This document shows, piece by piece, positions 30,736-42,105 of a stretch of 64,000 nt of DNA. The DNA comes from Oreohelix idahoensis (lineage: Eukaryota > Mollusca > Gastropoda > Stylommatophora > Oreohelicidae), in NCBI GenBank assembly GCA_024509875.1, contig JAMPIV010005013.1, positions 62,001 through 126,000 of the forward strand. The letters are read 5' to 3'. The stretch's first letter is position 1. Every line of letters starts with the position of its first letter. The notes beneath the pieces were generated by a model. It searched no databases. It was not told the DNA's origin and worked only from the letters and a program-made list of their open reading frames with translations. The position numbers were made by a program, and so were the translations under genes.

Positions 30736-31838
30736 TGTTACGTACATTTATTACCTAAGGGGGTAGTCTTCGGTCCTGCCAAATGTACGCACCAGTCTTT
30801 ATATATTTTATTATTTGTGCGTTCGATTGATTCACGCACTGACGTGCACAATGCAGTGTGAGTTGCTTTGGACGCACGGGTAACCTAGTTTGGGGGATTG
30901 TGACGTCATGTTTTGAACGGGGAGTGCGGACTTTGTTATGTCCGAGAGATATATATTATTGGAATTGTCTGGCAGTTTTGTATAAGCCAGTATGTTATAT
31001 TGATTCAATTGGTATTCTTGACGAAGCCAATGATGGAAGGATCATGTAAGTGTCGCCCCGGTTATATTTGTATATTTATTGCCGTAAACTAAAGTATCAG
31101 GCCGCTCCCAGTTGTAGTCTAGCGGGAAGTCATCTTAGCATGTAATTTCCTAGAATGGACAGACGGAGTCGGTGGTCATATTAGATTACCGTAGAGGAAT
31201 AATACCTACGTGTAAACCAGTTTATTTATTCGTATGCTTCATATTTTATATGCCGTACATTCAACAATGCCAGAAGCGTGGCATAGAATGGGAGAGGTTA
31301 GTCAACTGGAATCTCTAACCTGTTCGTATTATCGTGTATGACTTTGTTTGAAACTATATGCTATCTAACGTTATGTTTTGGAGAACGTATGGGATTGTGA
31401 AGTATGATATGGAAGATTTTATCTGGAGTATGAATACGTTACCATGATAGACGTCCTTGAAGGAAGGTCAATGGACTTGAATGAGAAGAATATTATACGG
31501 TAACAGTTTTGTGATCCTTAGTCACTTGAGTCAGAGGACTTTATTGGTGGAGAATCTTCAGGAACTTTAAAAGTAATTACCATTATGCTGATGTATGATC
31601 TTTGCGCCTGTGACGATGTTAGTCTTGTCCACTCCGTATGTGTCATGTTGAATAAAAATCTATGTACAGTCATCACCGACTTATGTACTGCCAGTACTTG
31701 CCCAGTTCACCCAGTTCAACACTACTTGTTGAAGTTCGTTTGAAGAATATTGTTGACATTCGTTCATTTTAACCATTCGCGTTTTAAGCTACCTCTTCAC
31801 CAGTATAAACTGTACTCAACCATAAAACGGAGTCAACA
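30736..31838 (+). repeat. Gypsy 3' LTR
   Basis: 1,103 bp, 99.8 percent identical to the 5' LTR by eye. AATAAA is at 31651-31656. Confidence 0.95.
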
Positions 31839-31843
31839 CGTAG

Positions 31844-32010
31844 ACTGGTCAATGTTTAATTCAGACATAGCTGGAGGGACAGGCAGTAATATCACAATAA
31901 GAATACAAAAGGCAAAACGAGCTTTCACTGCACTGGGAAGTCCAACATAAATATCACTCCAATGAACAAGTTACAGTGGTGGCTGAATGCTCCATTAGAA
32001 TCGAAATGGA
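31844..32010 (+). mobile_element. LINE-beta relic next to the Gypsy target site
   Basis: The reading GGTGSNITIRIQKAKRAFTA matches the LINE-beta GGTDNDIKIRI segment after the RT core (also at 58.1 and 59.9 kb). The Gypsy element inserted immediately beside it. Confidence 0.6.
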
Positions 32011-32099
32011 AGTAATGCTACAGGTGACATACAATTTGAAGATGAATGCCAGTGAATTAACATGTTTTCTAGGGTTTTATAATTTCGGACATATTAAGA

Positions 32100-32560
32100 T
32101 TTGCATATACTTTAAGGGGGGTAGGGCTGGAGTGTGTAAGGGATAGTACCTCACGGTGAGAGGCAGTCACTTCCTCTTTTTGAGGATGGCCTGGATCCTA
32201 TTTGGTTCCCCCACTCCAGTTCAGCTCATGTATGGCTCCTCGAGTCTGCTTGTGTACGGCAGCGCCACCCCCCGGGCAACGGCTTTGACTGGCCGGCCAA
32301 ACTACATGAGTAAATTGAAAAAGGGAGGTCCCCCTTAAACAGTACACACAACTGCTGGCCGAACGGGCGGATGATCAATAATATTTTGACAACGGCTTCT
32401 AGGGCAGGAGTTGGAAAGGCCTGGTATCGGGCTGAGGGCGCACCATGGACTGTAATGGTAAGCGGCCAGAACCATCCAGAAAGCAATGGCAAACTACTGG
32501 ATGTACAATGCCAAGAAATCCATAATGGCTAATCTGAATACGAAGAACTGGAAAGTGTCA
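32100..32560 (+). repeat. GC-rich leader-like block, probably from a LINE
   Basis: The GC-rich block GGCAGCGCCACCCCCCGGGC to GGCGCACCATGGACTG stands out from the AT-rich surroundings. Its layout resembles LINE 5' leaders. I recognise no protein in it. Confidence 0.4.
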
Positions 32561-33274
32561 ATGAATTCGAATCAGTTGGTCTCCTGCAAGAAAAACAGCT
32601 TGCTAACCACATGAAAGTTTCACAGTGTTACAGGAGCTGACTGCTTCAGTTAATGCTCGCAATAATTGAATTATACTAGGGGTCAACAAAGATTTCGAAC
32701 ACTGACCAACTCCATAACATTTAATCAGAACTCTGATTGTTCAATCCACATATGTTTAATATAATAACAGCTTCACCATGTATCGTTATGATATTGCAAT
32801 GACAGCAGGTGCAGTCCTATGCATTATCCATTAGTGAGAGCCAAGATTTAAATATCATTTGATCCTCAAATTCTACAAACTCTCTGCGGAATGGTATTTT
32901 CATCATGTGTAACTTCAAAAGTCCCAGAAACTCCAAGATGAGTAATTATATACATTCTTTGTTTGAGAGACTCATACTTGTTAGTCATCAGCACACAAAT
33001 CCACTAATGTAATATTATGTTCGATTTATCAGAGTCAATTTCACACACACTTCAAACACTGAGATCCCTGCCACCCACAGCCGAACACATCAGAAAATGT
33101 AATTCTCACATCTTTAGTGTGTACAATAAACATCACCACATAACAATGCAGGACTCACAAACTACGGTGCATTTTTGCGTGACAAATCTCGTCATATATA
33201 ATTTCTGATTTGAAGTGTGAAAAGGCACTGTCATACATAGATTAAAGAAAGAATATGAAGGGATAGACAAAGTG
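32561..33274. other. Intron 5 stretch with no recognised element
   Basis: AT-rich, nothing recognised. A 63-codon frame at 33017-33208 has no family signature. Confidence 0.5.
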
Positions 33275-33620
33275 GCCATTCATTGCCCTACAGTTTGCCA
33301 AGGAGCATGGGCCTTCAACAAATGTATGCCAAGTCCTCCTATCGCATGCCGTATGCTCAATGTCCGCCCATGTCTTTGTCATCTTCTCCATATCTGTCCT
33401 CAGATCTCTTCTCCATGTGTTTTGGGACACCTACTTCTCTTAACCCATGGATTTCAGAACAAGGACTGCCTTGTAATGCTATCAACAGGCTTCCTCAATG
33501 TGTGTCCTATCCATCGCCAGCGTCGTCTTCTCATGCCTTGTTCCTCTGGCACTTGTCTAGTTCTTGTCATAAGTTCCACATTTTAATCCTTCAATTTCAT
33601 TGGTCGATCAATGTCCATTG
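33275..33620 (-). mobile_element. LINE-beta relic, 3' end
   Basis: Minus reading: a degraded [12 protein letters not shown] segment and PRSMGLQQMYAK-like plus-strand shadow. It is paralogous to 34320-34640 and opposite in strand to the relic at 31844. Confidence 0.6.
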
Positions 33621-33886
33621 ATCTCCCAATGCAAAATCAAGCACCCATTTGTGAAAGTATCTTTTCGATAGTTGCTTTTGCTGCTCTCCACATTTCAGAG
33701 CAATACAATAATAAGACTGACTGACATTAAAGAGGTCACGCTAACCAAAAAAAGTAATGTGTCAATAATGTTTTTTCTTTTTCGTTGTGTGTGCTTGCCT
33801 GCTGGCTCCTGATTAAAAACTTTGTGGCTTCATAAAACTTTGTTTAGTCTACACCATGATCAAAAGCACATACATTACTTTACAAC

Positions 33887-34058
33887 CTGATTTATACATT
33901 TTGTGATCTGCTTCATCGTCCTCATGGTCTAGTTTAAAGACGGCCCGCTTCCATTCTGCATACAGTGCTAGGCCCTGGTAGGCAAAGAAAAGGTTGTGTG
34001 CCATCGTCCTTTTTTCATTGATCAAGACATTTGCATATAAGGTATTCTGCTTCAGCTC
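33887..34058 (-). CDS. TAF1A: TAF1A coding exon 5
   Basis: A 172-bp exon with acceptor ACAATTACAG and donor AATCAG|GTTGTA. It encodes ELKQNTLYANVLINEKR, then LFFAYQGLALYAEWKRAV and FKLDHEDDEAD. Human has LINLIQAYKGLLQYYTW and SKLDKDD here (remembered). It ends in phase 1, which matches exon 6. Confidence 0.87.
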
Positions 34059-34742
34059 CTGTAATTGTTTCATAAGAGAACATTTAATGAAACCTTTATT
34101 AAGAAATTGGATAAAAGGCTACTAGTGTGCAATTTGGAAGCAGTAAATTAACAGGAGACACAAAACTATTATTATAACCTTAAGGACCGGCGACCCATAT
34201 GTGAGCGAGTTTCTTACTTCTAGCTTGGGATCAGATGTGACGATCCTTTTAATGCAAGCTAAGTTTTAGAAACTGGAGCTCATAACTTCAACTCAGCACA
34301 TTTTGGAATGGCAGAAATCAATCAATCAATACCCTTTAGCTCCCCAAGGAGCATTGACCTTCAACAAACACATGCCAAGTCCTCCTGTCACGTGCCATCT
34401 GCTCAAGGTCTTTCCATGTTTTCCTCATCATTTTCACTTCTGTATCTAGCTCTCTTCTCCATGTGTTTTTTTGGTCTACCGCTGCCTCTCTTTCCCTGGG
34501 GATTCCAGAACAAGGACTGCCTTGTAATGCTATCAGCAGGTTTCCTCATTGTGTGTCCTATAGATCGCCAGCGTCTTCTCAACTCTTGTTCCACCGTCAC
34601 TTGTCTGGCTCTTGTCATCAGTTCCACATTTGTGACTTTGTCATACTATTTCAATCCTTCTATTCTTCGCAAGCACCCGTTTATGAAAGTTTGTAGCCTT
34701 TTGGTTGTTGTTTTTGTTTTTCTCCATGTTTGAGAGCCATAC

Positions 34743-35031
34743 TTCTTCTTCTTCCTCGTTCGTCCTGAAAAGGACGTTGGTTGCGTTGTGTCTGTTTACA
34801 GGCCTTTCGGCCGGCACATCTGACTTCAGCACTGCATTTTTTGGGACCGGGTTCGCCTTCCCTCTTCGATCCCTACTCTCTCAGCCAGACTGCAGTGATG
34901 CAGCCTGTTTCCAGGACCACCACGGGGAGGTGGAGTAGGGTCTTGGTCAGCTCTGGTTCGCTGACCCTGACGCAAGCAGTCACGCTATGAGTCGCTGACT
35001 GCATTCTCTATTGCTGCATCTTTGGGTCCCT
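34743..35031 (-). mobile_element. Short retroposon (SINE-like) with (GAA)n tail
   Basis: It is flanked by the 10-bp duplication AGAGCCATAC (34733-34742, 35032-35041) inside LINE-beta. On the minus strand it begins GGGACCCAAAGATGC, contains several hairpins such as GCAGTCA...TGACTGC and GGTCAGC...GCTGACC, and ends in a histone-type stem-loop followed by GAGGAAGAAGAAGAA. There is no ORF. I do not recognise its parent RNA. Confidence 0.75.
34761..34776 (-). ncRNA. Histone-mRNA-type 3' stem-loop
   Basis: On the minus strand CGTCCT-TTTC-AGGACG forms a 6-bp stem with a UUUC loop. It is preceded by AACCAA and followed by AACGA and a purine-rich run. That matches the consensus shape of the replication-dependent histone stem-loop bound by SLBP, apart from the base pair at the stem foot. 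Confidence 0.5.
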
Positions 35032-37690
35032 AGAGCCATACAATAGGAGTGACTTGACATATAAGTTGAAGATTCTTATTTTCGTGTTGGACTTGATTTC
35101 TCTCGATCTCCATTTGTTTCCCAATGCAATGAAAGCTCCTCTTGCTTTTTGTATTCTTATTTTGATATCATTGTCTATCCCTCCAACTTTGTCTATATTG
35201 CTGCCAAGATATGTGTACTATTCTACATCTTTTAGTGGTGTTTCTTCAAGTTCGACCTTGTTATCATATTTTGCATTTGTTCTCATTATTTTTGTCTTTT
35301 CCCTGTGTATTTTCAGACCCAATTGCTATGACCTCTCATCAAGTGTTTTCAATTTGTCCTGCATCTGATTACGGTTATGGGACAGAAGAGCCAAGTCATC
35401 AGCAAAATCCAGATCATCCAACTGCTTAGTCAGAGTCCACTGGATTCCATTTCTGTTGTGTGTTTGTCGATGATCTCATAACCCAGTCTATTGCTAGTAA
35501 GAAAAGAAATGGAGACAAGAGGCATCCCTGTCGCACTCCTGTTCTTATCCCAAACGGTTCTGTAAGTTGTCCTTCGTGAAGAACTCTGCATGTCATGTCT
35601 TCATATGTTTTCTTTATTAAATTAATCATCTTCAGGGGAACTCCATAATGCCTAATCAATTTCCAAAGTGATTCTTTTCTTGTCTATGGACTCTATTAAT
35701 CTCTCAAAGATAATCCTGTTTAATACTTTTCCTGGCACTGATAGTAACATTATTCCTCTATAATTTGTGCACTCTTGTAAATTTCCCTTCTTAGGCAACT
35801 TAACCAGATATCCTTCCTTCCATTCTGCTGGTATCTCTTCCTTTTCCCGGACTTTACCAAGTAATTTATATAACATCTCTGTAGCCGTGTCGATATCTGC
35901 TTTGATGGCCTCTGCTGGAATGCCATCAGGTCCAGACGCTTTTCCATCTCTTAGAAGCTTTATGGCTTTCTTTATTTCTTCCTTCGTTGGTCTTTCACCG
36001 TTAATTTGTAGCTCTTCTTCTGCTGGCTGGATGTCCGGGGGGGGTTTTGTGGAGCTGGTCTATTGAGAAGATCCTCAAAATATTCTGTCCACCTCTTCAT
36101 TTGCTCTTGTATATTGCTGAGCAGTTTTCCATTCTTGTCTTTTATGAGGCAACTTGTTTGCTTGTATTTCCCTGTTAGCTTCTTTGTGCTGCTATACAGT
36201 TCTCTCATATTTCCTTTGGCTGCAGCATCTTCTGCCTCTTTTGCCAACTGCTCAATATACTTCCTCTTGTCTCTTTTGATACTTCTTTTTACTTCTTTGT
36301 TTGCTTCTGTGTACACTTCTTGAGCCTTGGCTTTGGAACTTCTGGTTTTGCTTGTGTTTAAATGTGCTTTCTTGTTTTTTCTGTCTTTTATCTTATTGAT
36401 GGTTTCTGTTGTTATCCATGCTTTTTGTTTTTGTTCCCTTTTCCCCAGTATTTCTTCACATGTCTCATTCCATAGTTTTGACCTGCTGCCAATAATCTTC
36501 TGTATTCTCTATCTCTTCCAGCTGTTGGAGAACTTGGAATTTGTTGGATATTGTGACCGCAAATTTGTCTCTTGTTTCTTGATTTCTTAGATGTCCTACA
36601 TTAAATTGTTGTCTATAATTTTGCATTGTTGCATATCTCTTGAGTTTCATTTTTACTTTGGCTATCAGAAGGTGGTGATCTGATGCCACATCTGCTCCTC
36701 TATATACCTTTACATCCTGCAATGATGATCTAAACTTCTTGTTTATGCATATATGATCAATCTGATTTTCTGTTCTATTGTCTGGTGATATCCATGTTGC
36801 CTTGTATATTCTCTTATGTGGAAACATGGTTCCTCCTATAGCCAGTTGATTTGAAGGACAGAAGTTTGAGAATAGTTCCCCATTTTCATTCAATATTCCT
36901 AGCCCATGTTTTCCCATGACTTCTTCAAATCTGGTGTTGACTGTACCTATCTTTGCATTCATGTCACCCATCAAAATTGTGATGTCTCTTCTCTTTACCC
37001 ATAATTTCCTGTAGTCTAGTATAAAATGCTTCTTTCACAGACTCTTCTTTGTCATTAGTTGGTGCATAACATTGGATGACATTTACACGTATTTTCTTTT
37101 TAGCTGTTTTAAAAGTAGCTGTTATTATTCTGGGTCCAACAGCTTCCCATTCAATGAGTGCTTTCTGTGCTTCTTTAGATAACATAAGAGCTACCCCTTC
37201 ACTGTGGTGTGAACTTTCGTCTTCATGTCCTGAGGACAGCACCAATTCACCTGTGATGAGTTTCTTCCTGTCTACCCCCTTCCACTTTGTTTCACACATT
37301 CCTAGAACCTCGATTTTATATTCCCTCATTCCTGCTGCTACTTGTGCCACTTTCCCTTGTTCGTTTAATGTCCGAACATTCCAGGTGCCAAATCTGGAAG
37401 TTCTCCTAGAAGAAAGAAGGTTAGTCAGCAACACAGACTCCTTTCAGCTTTCTCTGTGTTGCATCATACGCCTCCCTGTGAGAGGACATTCCCCTGTCTT
37501 GGATGGCTGTGTTTTATTTTCCTTATTTAACTTGTCCATATTTGTTGAAGTTTTTTGTGGTTTAAATTTTTTTACAGGATGGGGTAACCAGCCCCATGCC
37601 CAACCCTCCTTAGTCGCTTTCTACGACATGCACGGCAGGGAACAGTGTTACTATTCTTTGCTCCCCTTTCGGGCCCCGGCAACACATGGG

Positions 37691-39165
37691 TGGATAGTAA
37701 CATTATTCCTCTATAATTTGTGCACTCTTGTAAATTTCCCTTCTTAGGTAACTTGACCAGATAACCTTCCTTCCATTCTGCTGGTATTTCCTTTCTCTCC
37801 CAGACTTTGCCAGGTAGTTTGTATAAAATCTCTGTAGAGGTATCAATATCTGTTTTGATGGCCTCTGCTGGAATGCCACCTGGACCAGATGCTTTTCCAT
37901 TTTTCAGAAGCTTTATGGATTTCTTTATTTCTTCTCTACTTGGTTGATCACAGCTGATTTGTAGCTCCTCTTCTGCTGACTGGATGTCTGGGAGATTAGT
38001 TGGACCTGGTCTACTGAGAAGTTCCTCAAAATTTTCTGTCCATCTCTTCATTTGTTCTTGTATATTACTAAGCAATTTTCCATTCTTGTCTTTGATGAGG
38101 CCATTTGCTTGCTTATATTACTCTGTTAGCTCCTTTGTGTTGTTGTACATTGTACAGGTCCCTCATATTTCCTTTAGCTGCAGCTTCCTCTGCTTCCCTT
38201 GCCAATTCTTCAATATACTTCCTCTTGTCTCTTCTGATATTTCTTCTTACTTCTTTGTTTGCTTCTATGTACACTTCATGAGCCTTGGCTTTGGAGCTTC
38301 TGATTTTGCTTCTGTTTAAATCTGCTTTCTTTTTATTTTCCTGTCTTCTATCTTGTTTATGGTTTCTGTTGTTATCCATGCTATGTGCTGATGTTCTCTT
38401 TTTCTCAGTACTTCTCCACGTCTCGTTCCATATATTTTTTACTTGTTGCCAGTGGTCTTCCGTATCTGCTTCATCTTCCAGCTGTTGGAGTACTTGGTAT
38501 TTGTTGGATACTGTGATTGAAAATTTTTCTTTTATTTCCTGATTTCTTAGATATCCCACATTATACTGTTGTCTATAGCTATGTGTAAATTTCTTGAGTT
38601 TTAATTTTGTCTTAGCCAACAGAAGATGGTGATCTGATACCACATCTGCTCCTCTATATACTTTTACATCATGCAATGATGACCTAAACTTCTTATTTAT
38701 GCATATGTGACCAATCTGATTCTTAGTTCTGTGGTCTGGTGATATCCATATTGCCTTATGTATTCTTTTATGTGGAAATGTGCTACCTCATAGCTAGTTG
38801 ATTTGAAGCACAGAAGTTAGTTAAGTTTCCCCATTCTCATTCATTGTACTTAATCCTTGCCTTCCCATGATTTCTACAAAGCCTGTAGCTTCAAAGTCTG
38901 TTCCTATTTTTGCATTTAGGTCCCCTATCAAAATTGTGATGTCCTGTCTTTTCTTTTTATCCAAGACATTTTGTAGTCTGGCGTAAAATTCTTCTTTCAG
39001 ATTCTTCTTTATCATTTGTTGATGCATAACACTGGATGATGTTTATATTTATTTTCGTTTTGGCTGTTTTAAACACTGCTGTTATAATTCAGGGTCCACT
39101 TGCTTCCCATTCTATAAGTGTCCTCAGTGCTACTCTAGACAACATTAGAGCCACCCCTGAGATTT
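37691..39165 (-). mobile_element. LINE-beta second copy, lacking the RT core
   Basis: Reads IITAVFKTAK, LIGDLNAKIG, DHHLLLAKTKLKL, YIEELAREAEE and KNGKASGPGGIP, and stops at ECTNYRGIMLLS, exactly where the leader of the neighbouring copy starts. The endonuclease start is missing or degraded near 39160. It is head-to-tail with 34320-37690. Confidence 0.8.
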
Positions 39166-39390
39166 TCAGATAAAAGGTTACTGACCCATATGTCTACATC
39201 AGAAAGTACAGAAAAAAATAGAATGCAAATAATAATAAACAGCAGGATAAACAAAAATAAGTAATGCATCTTACTAGGATAATGGACAAAGAAAACTGCC
39301 CACATTATGGCCATAGTGCCTTCATTGGGGACTAATGAAGGAAAACAGAAGGGAAAACAAAGCGAGAACCAAGTTAAACACATAACAAAT

Positions 39391-39610
39391 ACAGGCCTGT
39401 AACACTTTATGTTAAACACACCACACAAATACAGGCCTGTAACACTTTATGTTAAACACACCACACAAATACAGGCCTGTAACACTTTATGTTAAACACA
39501 CCACACAAATACAGGCCTGTAACGCTTTATGTTAAACACACCACACAAATACAGGCCTGTAACACTTTATGTTAAACACACCACACAAATACAGGCCTGT
39601 AACACTTTAT
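39391..39610. repeat. 40-bp tandem repeat, 5.5 copies
   Basis: The unit begins ACAGGCCTGTAACACTTTAT and ends CACCACACAAAT. Copies are identical except for one A-to-G change in the fourth. The palindrome ACAGGCCTGT opens every unit. Confidence 0.97.
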
Positions 39611-39952
39611 CCAAAATCCTCAGAGACAGCTTTATTTAGGAAACTGGATTTTTTTTGGTTTTCAGATGTCGCCCCAATCGCCCCTACTTTAAAAAGTAGC
39701 CCAATTTTGCAATAAACAGCCCAAGTTGCATTGAAAAAATAGCAGTCATCCAAAATGTGATATTAAGCAGTTTCCCTTTACATGATTTCAACTAATATAG
39801 AAAATCTTCAGAACAAATGAACTGTAAATGTTCCAGATGTATTGTAAGTATTAAGAGTTCATTTTCATTATTATATGTATTTAGTGCTTCTTCTAAAAAA
39901 AAAAAAGATTTTCACTGGGATGTACATAAAAACTGCATTTGTATTTAGCTAG

Positions 39953-40500
39953 ACCAGGATGGTCCAACTTATTCAACCCCGAGGGCCACATAAACCAAAA
40001 ATTTAAAATTTGCAGGCCATCCAAGAAAAAAAAATATTTAAAATAAAAACTCTGAAAAATCGATGAAAAATGAAGAGTGCGAAATGAAAAATGAAATAAA
40101 AAGTACAATGAGCATTACATTTCTATGGAAGTAAATGTAGTTTTATTCTTATCCCCTAATTGGAAGTTTGAGGGTGTGGATTTTCTTTAACCAGTCTCGA
40201 TATCAATGTGAAAGTTTGTGGTAGCAAGTCGAAGACAGGCATCCAGTGAATCGTTCCCCATTTGATTTCATGATTTAGATTTAACGTTTTATGACAGAAA
40301 ATGTACTTTCACAAATAAATGTACTGCCAAACACTGAATATATATTCTTAGAGCAAAGTCTTAGGTTGGGAAAACGCACTTTGCAAACCATCTTCCAGAA
40401 AATATAAGGACTTTCATTTTTATTTGTTAGTAAAATTGGATCAGATTGCCGTTCACATAACTCAATCTGAAGCTCTGTTGAGTGTATCTCCACTGTAGCT
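39953..40500 (-). pseudogene. hAT transposon relic: C-terminal dimerisation domain and 3' end
   Basis: Minus reading: FWKMVCKVRFPNLRLCSK, then SVFGSTFICESTFSV, the hAT C-terminal dimerisation signature, followed by a NDSLDACLRLATT-like segment in a shifted frame. The low-coordinate end, CCAGGATGGTCCAACTTATT plus a GAGGGCCACATAA block, resembles hAT terminal repeats. Neither the catalytic domain nor the other end is present. Confidence 0.7.
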
Positions 40501-40537
40501 TACATCGGATTGTTAAACAACTGAAGACAGTCCTTTA

Positions 40538-40722
40538 GTTTGTGATGGGGATGACAGTGTTGTCTGGCATGTTTGGGATGGGAGTGTTGTCTGGCATGTT
40601 TGTGATGGGGATGGGAGAGTTGTCTGGCTTGTTTGTGATGGGGAATGGAATGGGAGTGTTGTCTGGCATTTTTGTGATGGGGATGGGAGTGATGTCTGGT
40701 ATGTTTGTGATGGGGACCGCTG
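40538..40722. repeat. Minisatellite, about 33-39-bp unit, five copies
   Basis: Units are variants of GATGGGAGTGTTGTCTGGCA plus TGTTTGTGATGGG. The open frames seen across it on both strands are by-products. Confidence 0.85.
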
Positions 40723-40869
40723 CCCCATGGAAAGCTGAACGGTACTGATTCATTGATCTACTGTTATAAATGACAAAATACTGAATGTTATTACAAACTA
40801 TTTGTAGTTTATGCTCAAATTAACTGTTATGGAACACCTGTTTAAGTGTAATAAATATCACACATGTTT

Positions 40870-41000
40870 GTGCTTATGAAGATGTTGGCATTGGATTGGA
40901 TACACAATGAGGAAACCTGTTGATAACATTACCAGGCAGTCCTTGTTCTGGAATCCACAGAGTAAGAGAAGAGGTAGAGTAAAACAAACAAGGATACACA
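40870..41000 (+). mobile_element. LINE-beta relic, C-terminus
   Basis: The reading MRKPVDNITRQSLFWNPQSK is the LINE-beta signature. It ends about 30 bp from the donor of TAF1A exon 4. Confidence 0.65.
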
Positions 41001-41030
41001 CACACACAAACATGTAAAAAACAGTCTTGC

Positions 41031-41136
41031 CTGAACAAGAAGCTCAGCATCTCTTGTGTTTGACTGCCTCAGTAGGAACAGTAGATAATCCAGCAGCACC
41101 TCCACAACAGTCAGTGTCTTCAGCACGTACACTTGC
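41031..41136 (-). CDS. TAF1A: TAF1A coding exon 4, with a GC donor
   Basis: A 106-bp exon with acceptor TGTTTCTTAAAG. It encodes QVYVLKTLTVVEVLLDYLLF, then LLRQSNTRDAELLVQ. Human has YLKISLQHALYLLHHGMLKD here (remembered). After CAG the intron starts GCAAGA, so this would be a GC-AG intron. No GT donor fits the frame nearby. Phase 2 in, phase 0 out. Confidence 0.8.
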
Positions 41137-41384
41137 CTTTAAGAAACAGTACATAAATATGAACTACATAACTATGAATAATAACCTTTGCATCTGATGA
41201 CGCACATAAATTATGTCTATACTAGAGAGCACAGACACAAAGAAAGAAAATAAATAAATAAATATAATAAAAATATGGGCCATATAAAATTAGTAAGGAA
41301 GAAAAAAAAATCAAGAAATCTCATTAAGAATTGAAAAGATAAAATACCATTTTTTATAATAACATGCAGTTCTCGATGGTCTCC

Positions 41385-41545
41385 AAGAAGGTAAAAAGGT
41401 AGTCCCACAGCAGATACTACTGAGGTTGCATAGGGGAGTGAAATGTTATAGACCTCACCATACCAGGTCCAGTGTCGAGAGATGGGGTAACCAGTTCCCT
41501 TCCTTGATGCCTTCTCCTTCCCTAACTCAAAGAGCAGAAGACAAA
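41385..41545 (-). repeat. SINE-A copy 2
   Basis: Plus-strand view: GGGGAGTGAAATGTTATAGA and GGGGTAACCAGTTCCCTTCC, the reverse complement of the SINE-A body. The tRNA head is missing. Confidence 0.7.
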
Positions 41546-41589
41546 GAAAGAATAATTCAGCTGCTTCCTCAGGCATGTCGTAAGAAGTG

Positions 41590-41755
41590 ACTAACATGAG
41601 GTTGTATATAAGGCCGGCAACCTCATCATGTCAAACAAATTGCCACAGAAACCACCTCTAAGAGCATGTGAATGTTTAGTGCAGGCTTCCTGTAAGGGGA
41701 TCAGCTGCAGCGGTGGCTCCATGCTCCGCAAGGAGAATAATGTTTATGTCAGGTT
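41590..41755. repeat. LINE-beta 5'-leader repeat, copy 4 (inverted)
   Basis: Contains GGCAACCTCATCATG, GTGCAGGCTTCCTGTAAGG and GCAGCGGTGGCTCCATGCTC, the reverse complement of copies at 17695 and 23060. Confidence 0.6.
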
Positions 41756-41785
41756 TAATTATGAAATGATGACCTGGTCATAACG

Positions 41786-41886
41786 ATTAAGACTATTAGA
41801 AAACCTCTGTTCAGTCACACCCACCATTGTCTTGTATCTGAGTAAGACTATTAGATAATCTCTGTACAGTCAAACCCACCATTTAA
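41786..41886. repeat. Tandem duplication of about 60 bp
   Basis: TAAGACTATTAGA plus CTCTGTTCAGTCACACCCAC occurs twice with few differences (41788 and 41846). Confidence 0.75.
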
Positions 41887-41954
41887 AGTGAACTATCTAC
41901 TGAGCAATATTTTTGGGGTGTAAAGATCAAATGCTGTAAATGGACACCTGAATC

Positions 41955-42105
41955 AGCTCTTGAATAAAGGAAGGCAAATGGCAGTGAGGAAGGGAACAGG
42001 TCACCTCACCTAAAAAAAAAAGGTTAGACCTAGTATGGTGAAGTCTTTAACACTTCATTCCCCTACGGCTAAGGGACTTACCTTTACCCTTACCTTTATG
42101 GATTT
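41955..42105 (+). repeat. SINE-A copy 3
   Basis: GTGAGGAAGGGAACAGGTCA and CTAGTATGGTGAAGTCTTTA, then an ACCTTTACC repeat tail. Confidence 0.75.

Larger units (their letters stand above)
23666..31838 (+). mobile_element. Ty3/Gypsy LTR retrotransposon, young but internally defective
   Basis: 5' LTR 23666-24769, 3' LTR 30736-31838, both TG...CA. The 5-bp duplication CGTAG is at 23661-23665 and 31839-31843. The total is 8,173 bp. Contents in order: leader, coiled-coil gag, Asn-rich basic region, aspartic protease, RRM domain, partial RT, RNase H, and a 0.9-kb noncoding stretch before the polypurine tract. There is no integrase and no RT motif A. It lies antisense to TAF1A in intron 5, 49 bp from exon 6. 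Confidence 0.95.
34320..37690 (-). mobile_element. LINE-beta (CFDP2-like RTE), most of a full-length copy
   Basis: The leader lies at 37435-37690. Endonuclease: SRFGTWNVRTLNEQ, IQCYAPTND, MGDMNAKIG and DHHLLIAK. RT pieces: ECTNYRGIMLLSVPGK, GVRQGCLLSPFLF and DDLDFADDLAL. C-terminus: [20 protein letters not shown]. Frames break near 36970, 36330, 35950 and 35655, and the RT palm between motif 2 and motif B is deleted near 35650. A 289-bp retroposon interrupts it at 34743-35031. Confidence 0.85.

Noticed and set aside
39391..39610. Possible CRISPR array
   Set aside because: Units are directly adjacent with no unique spacers, and the genome is eukaryotic.
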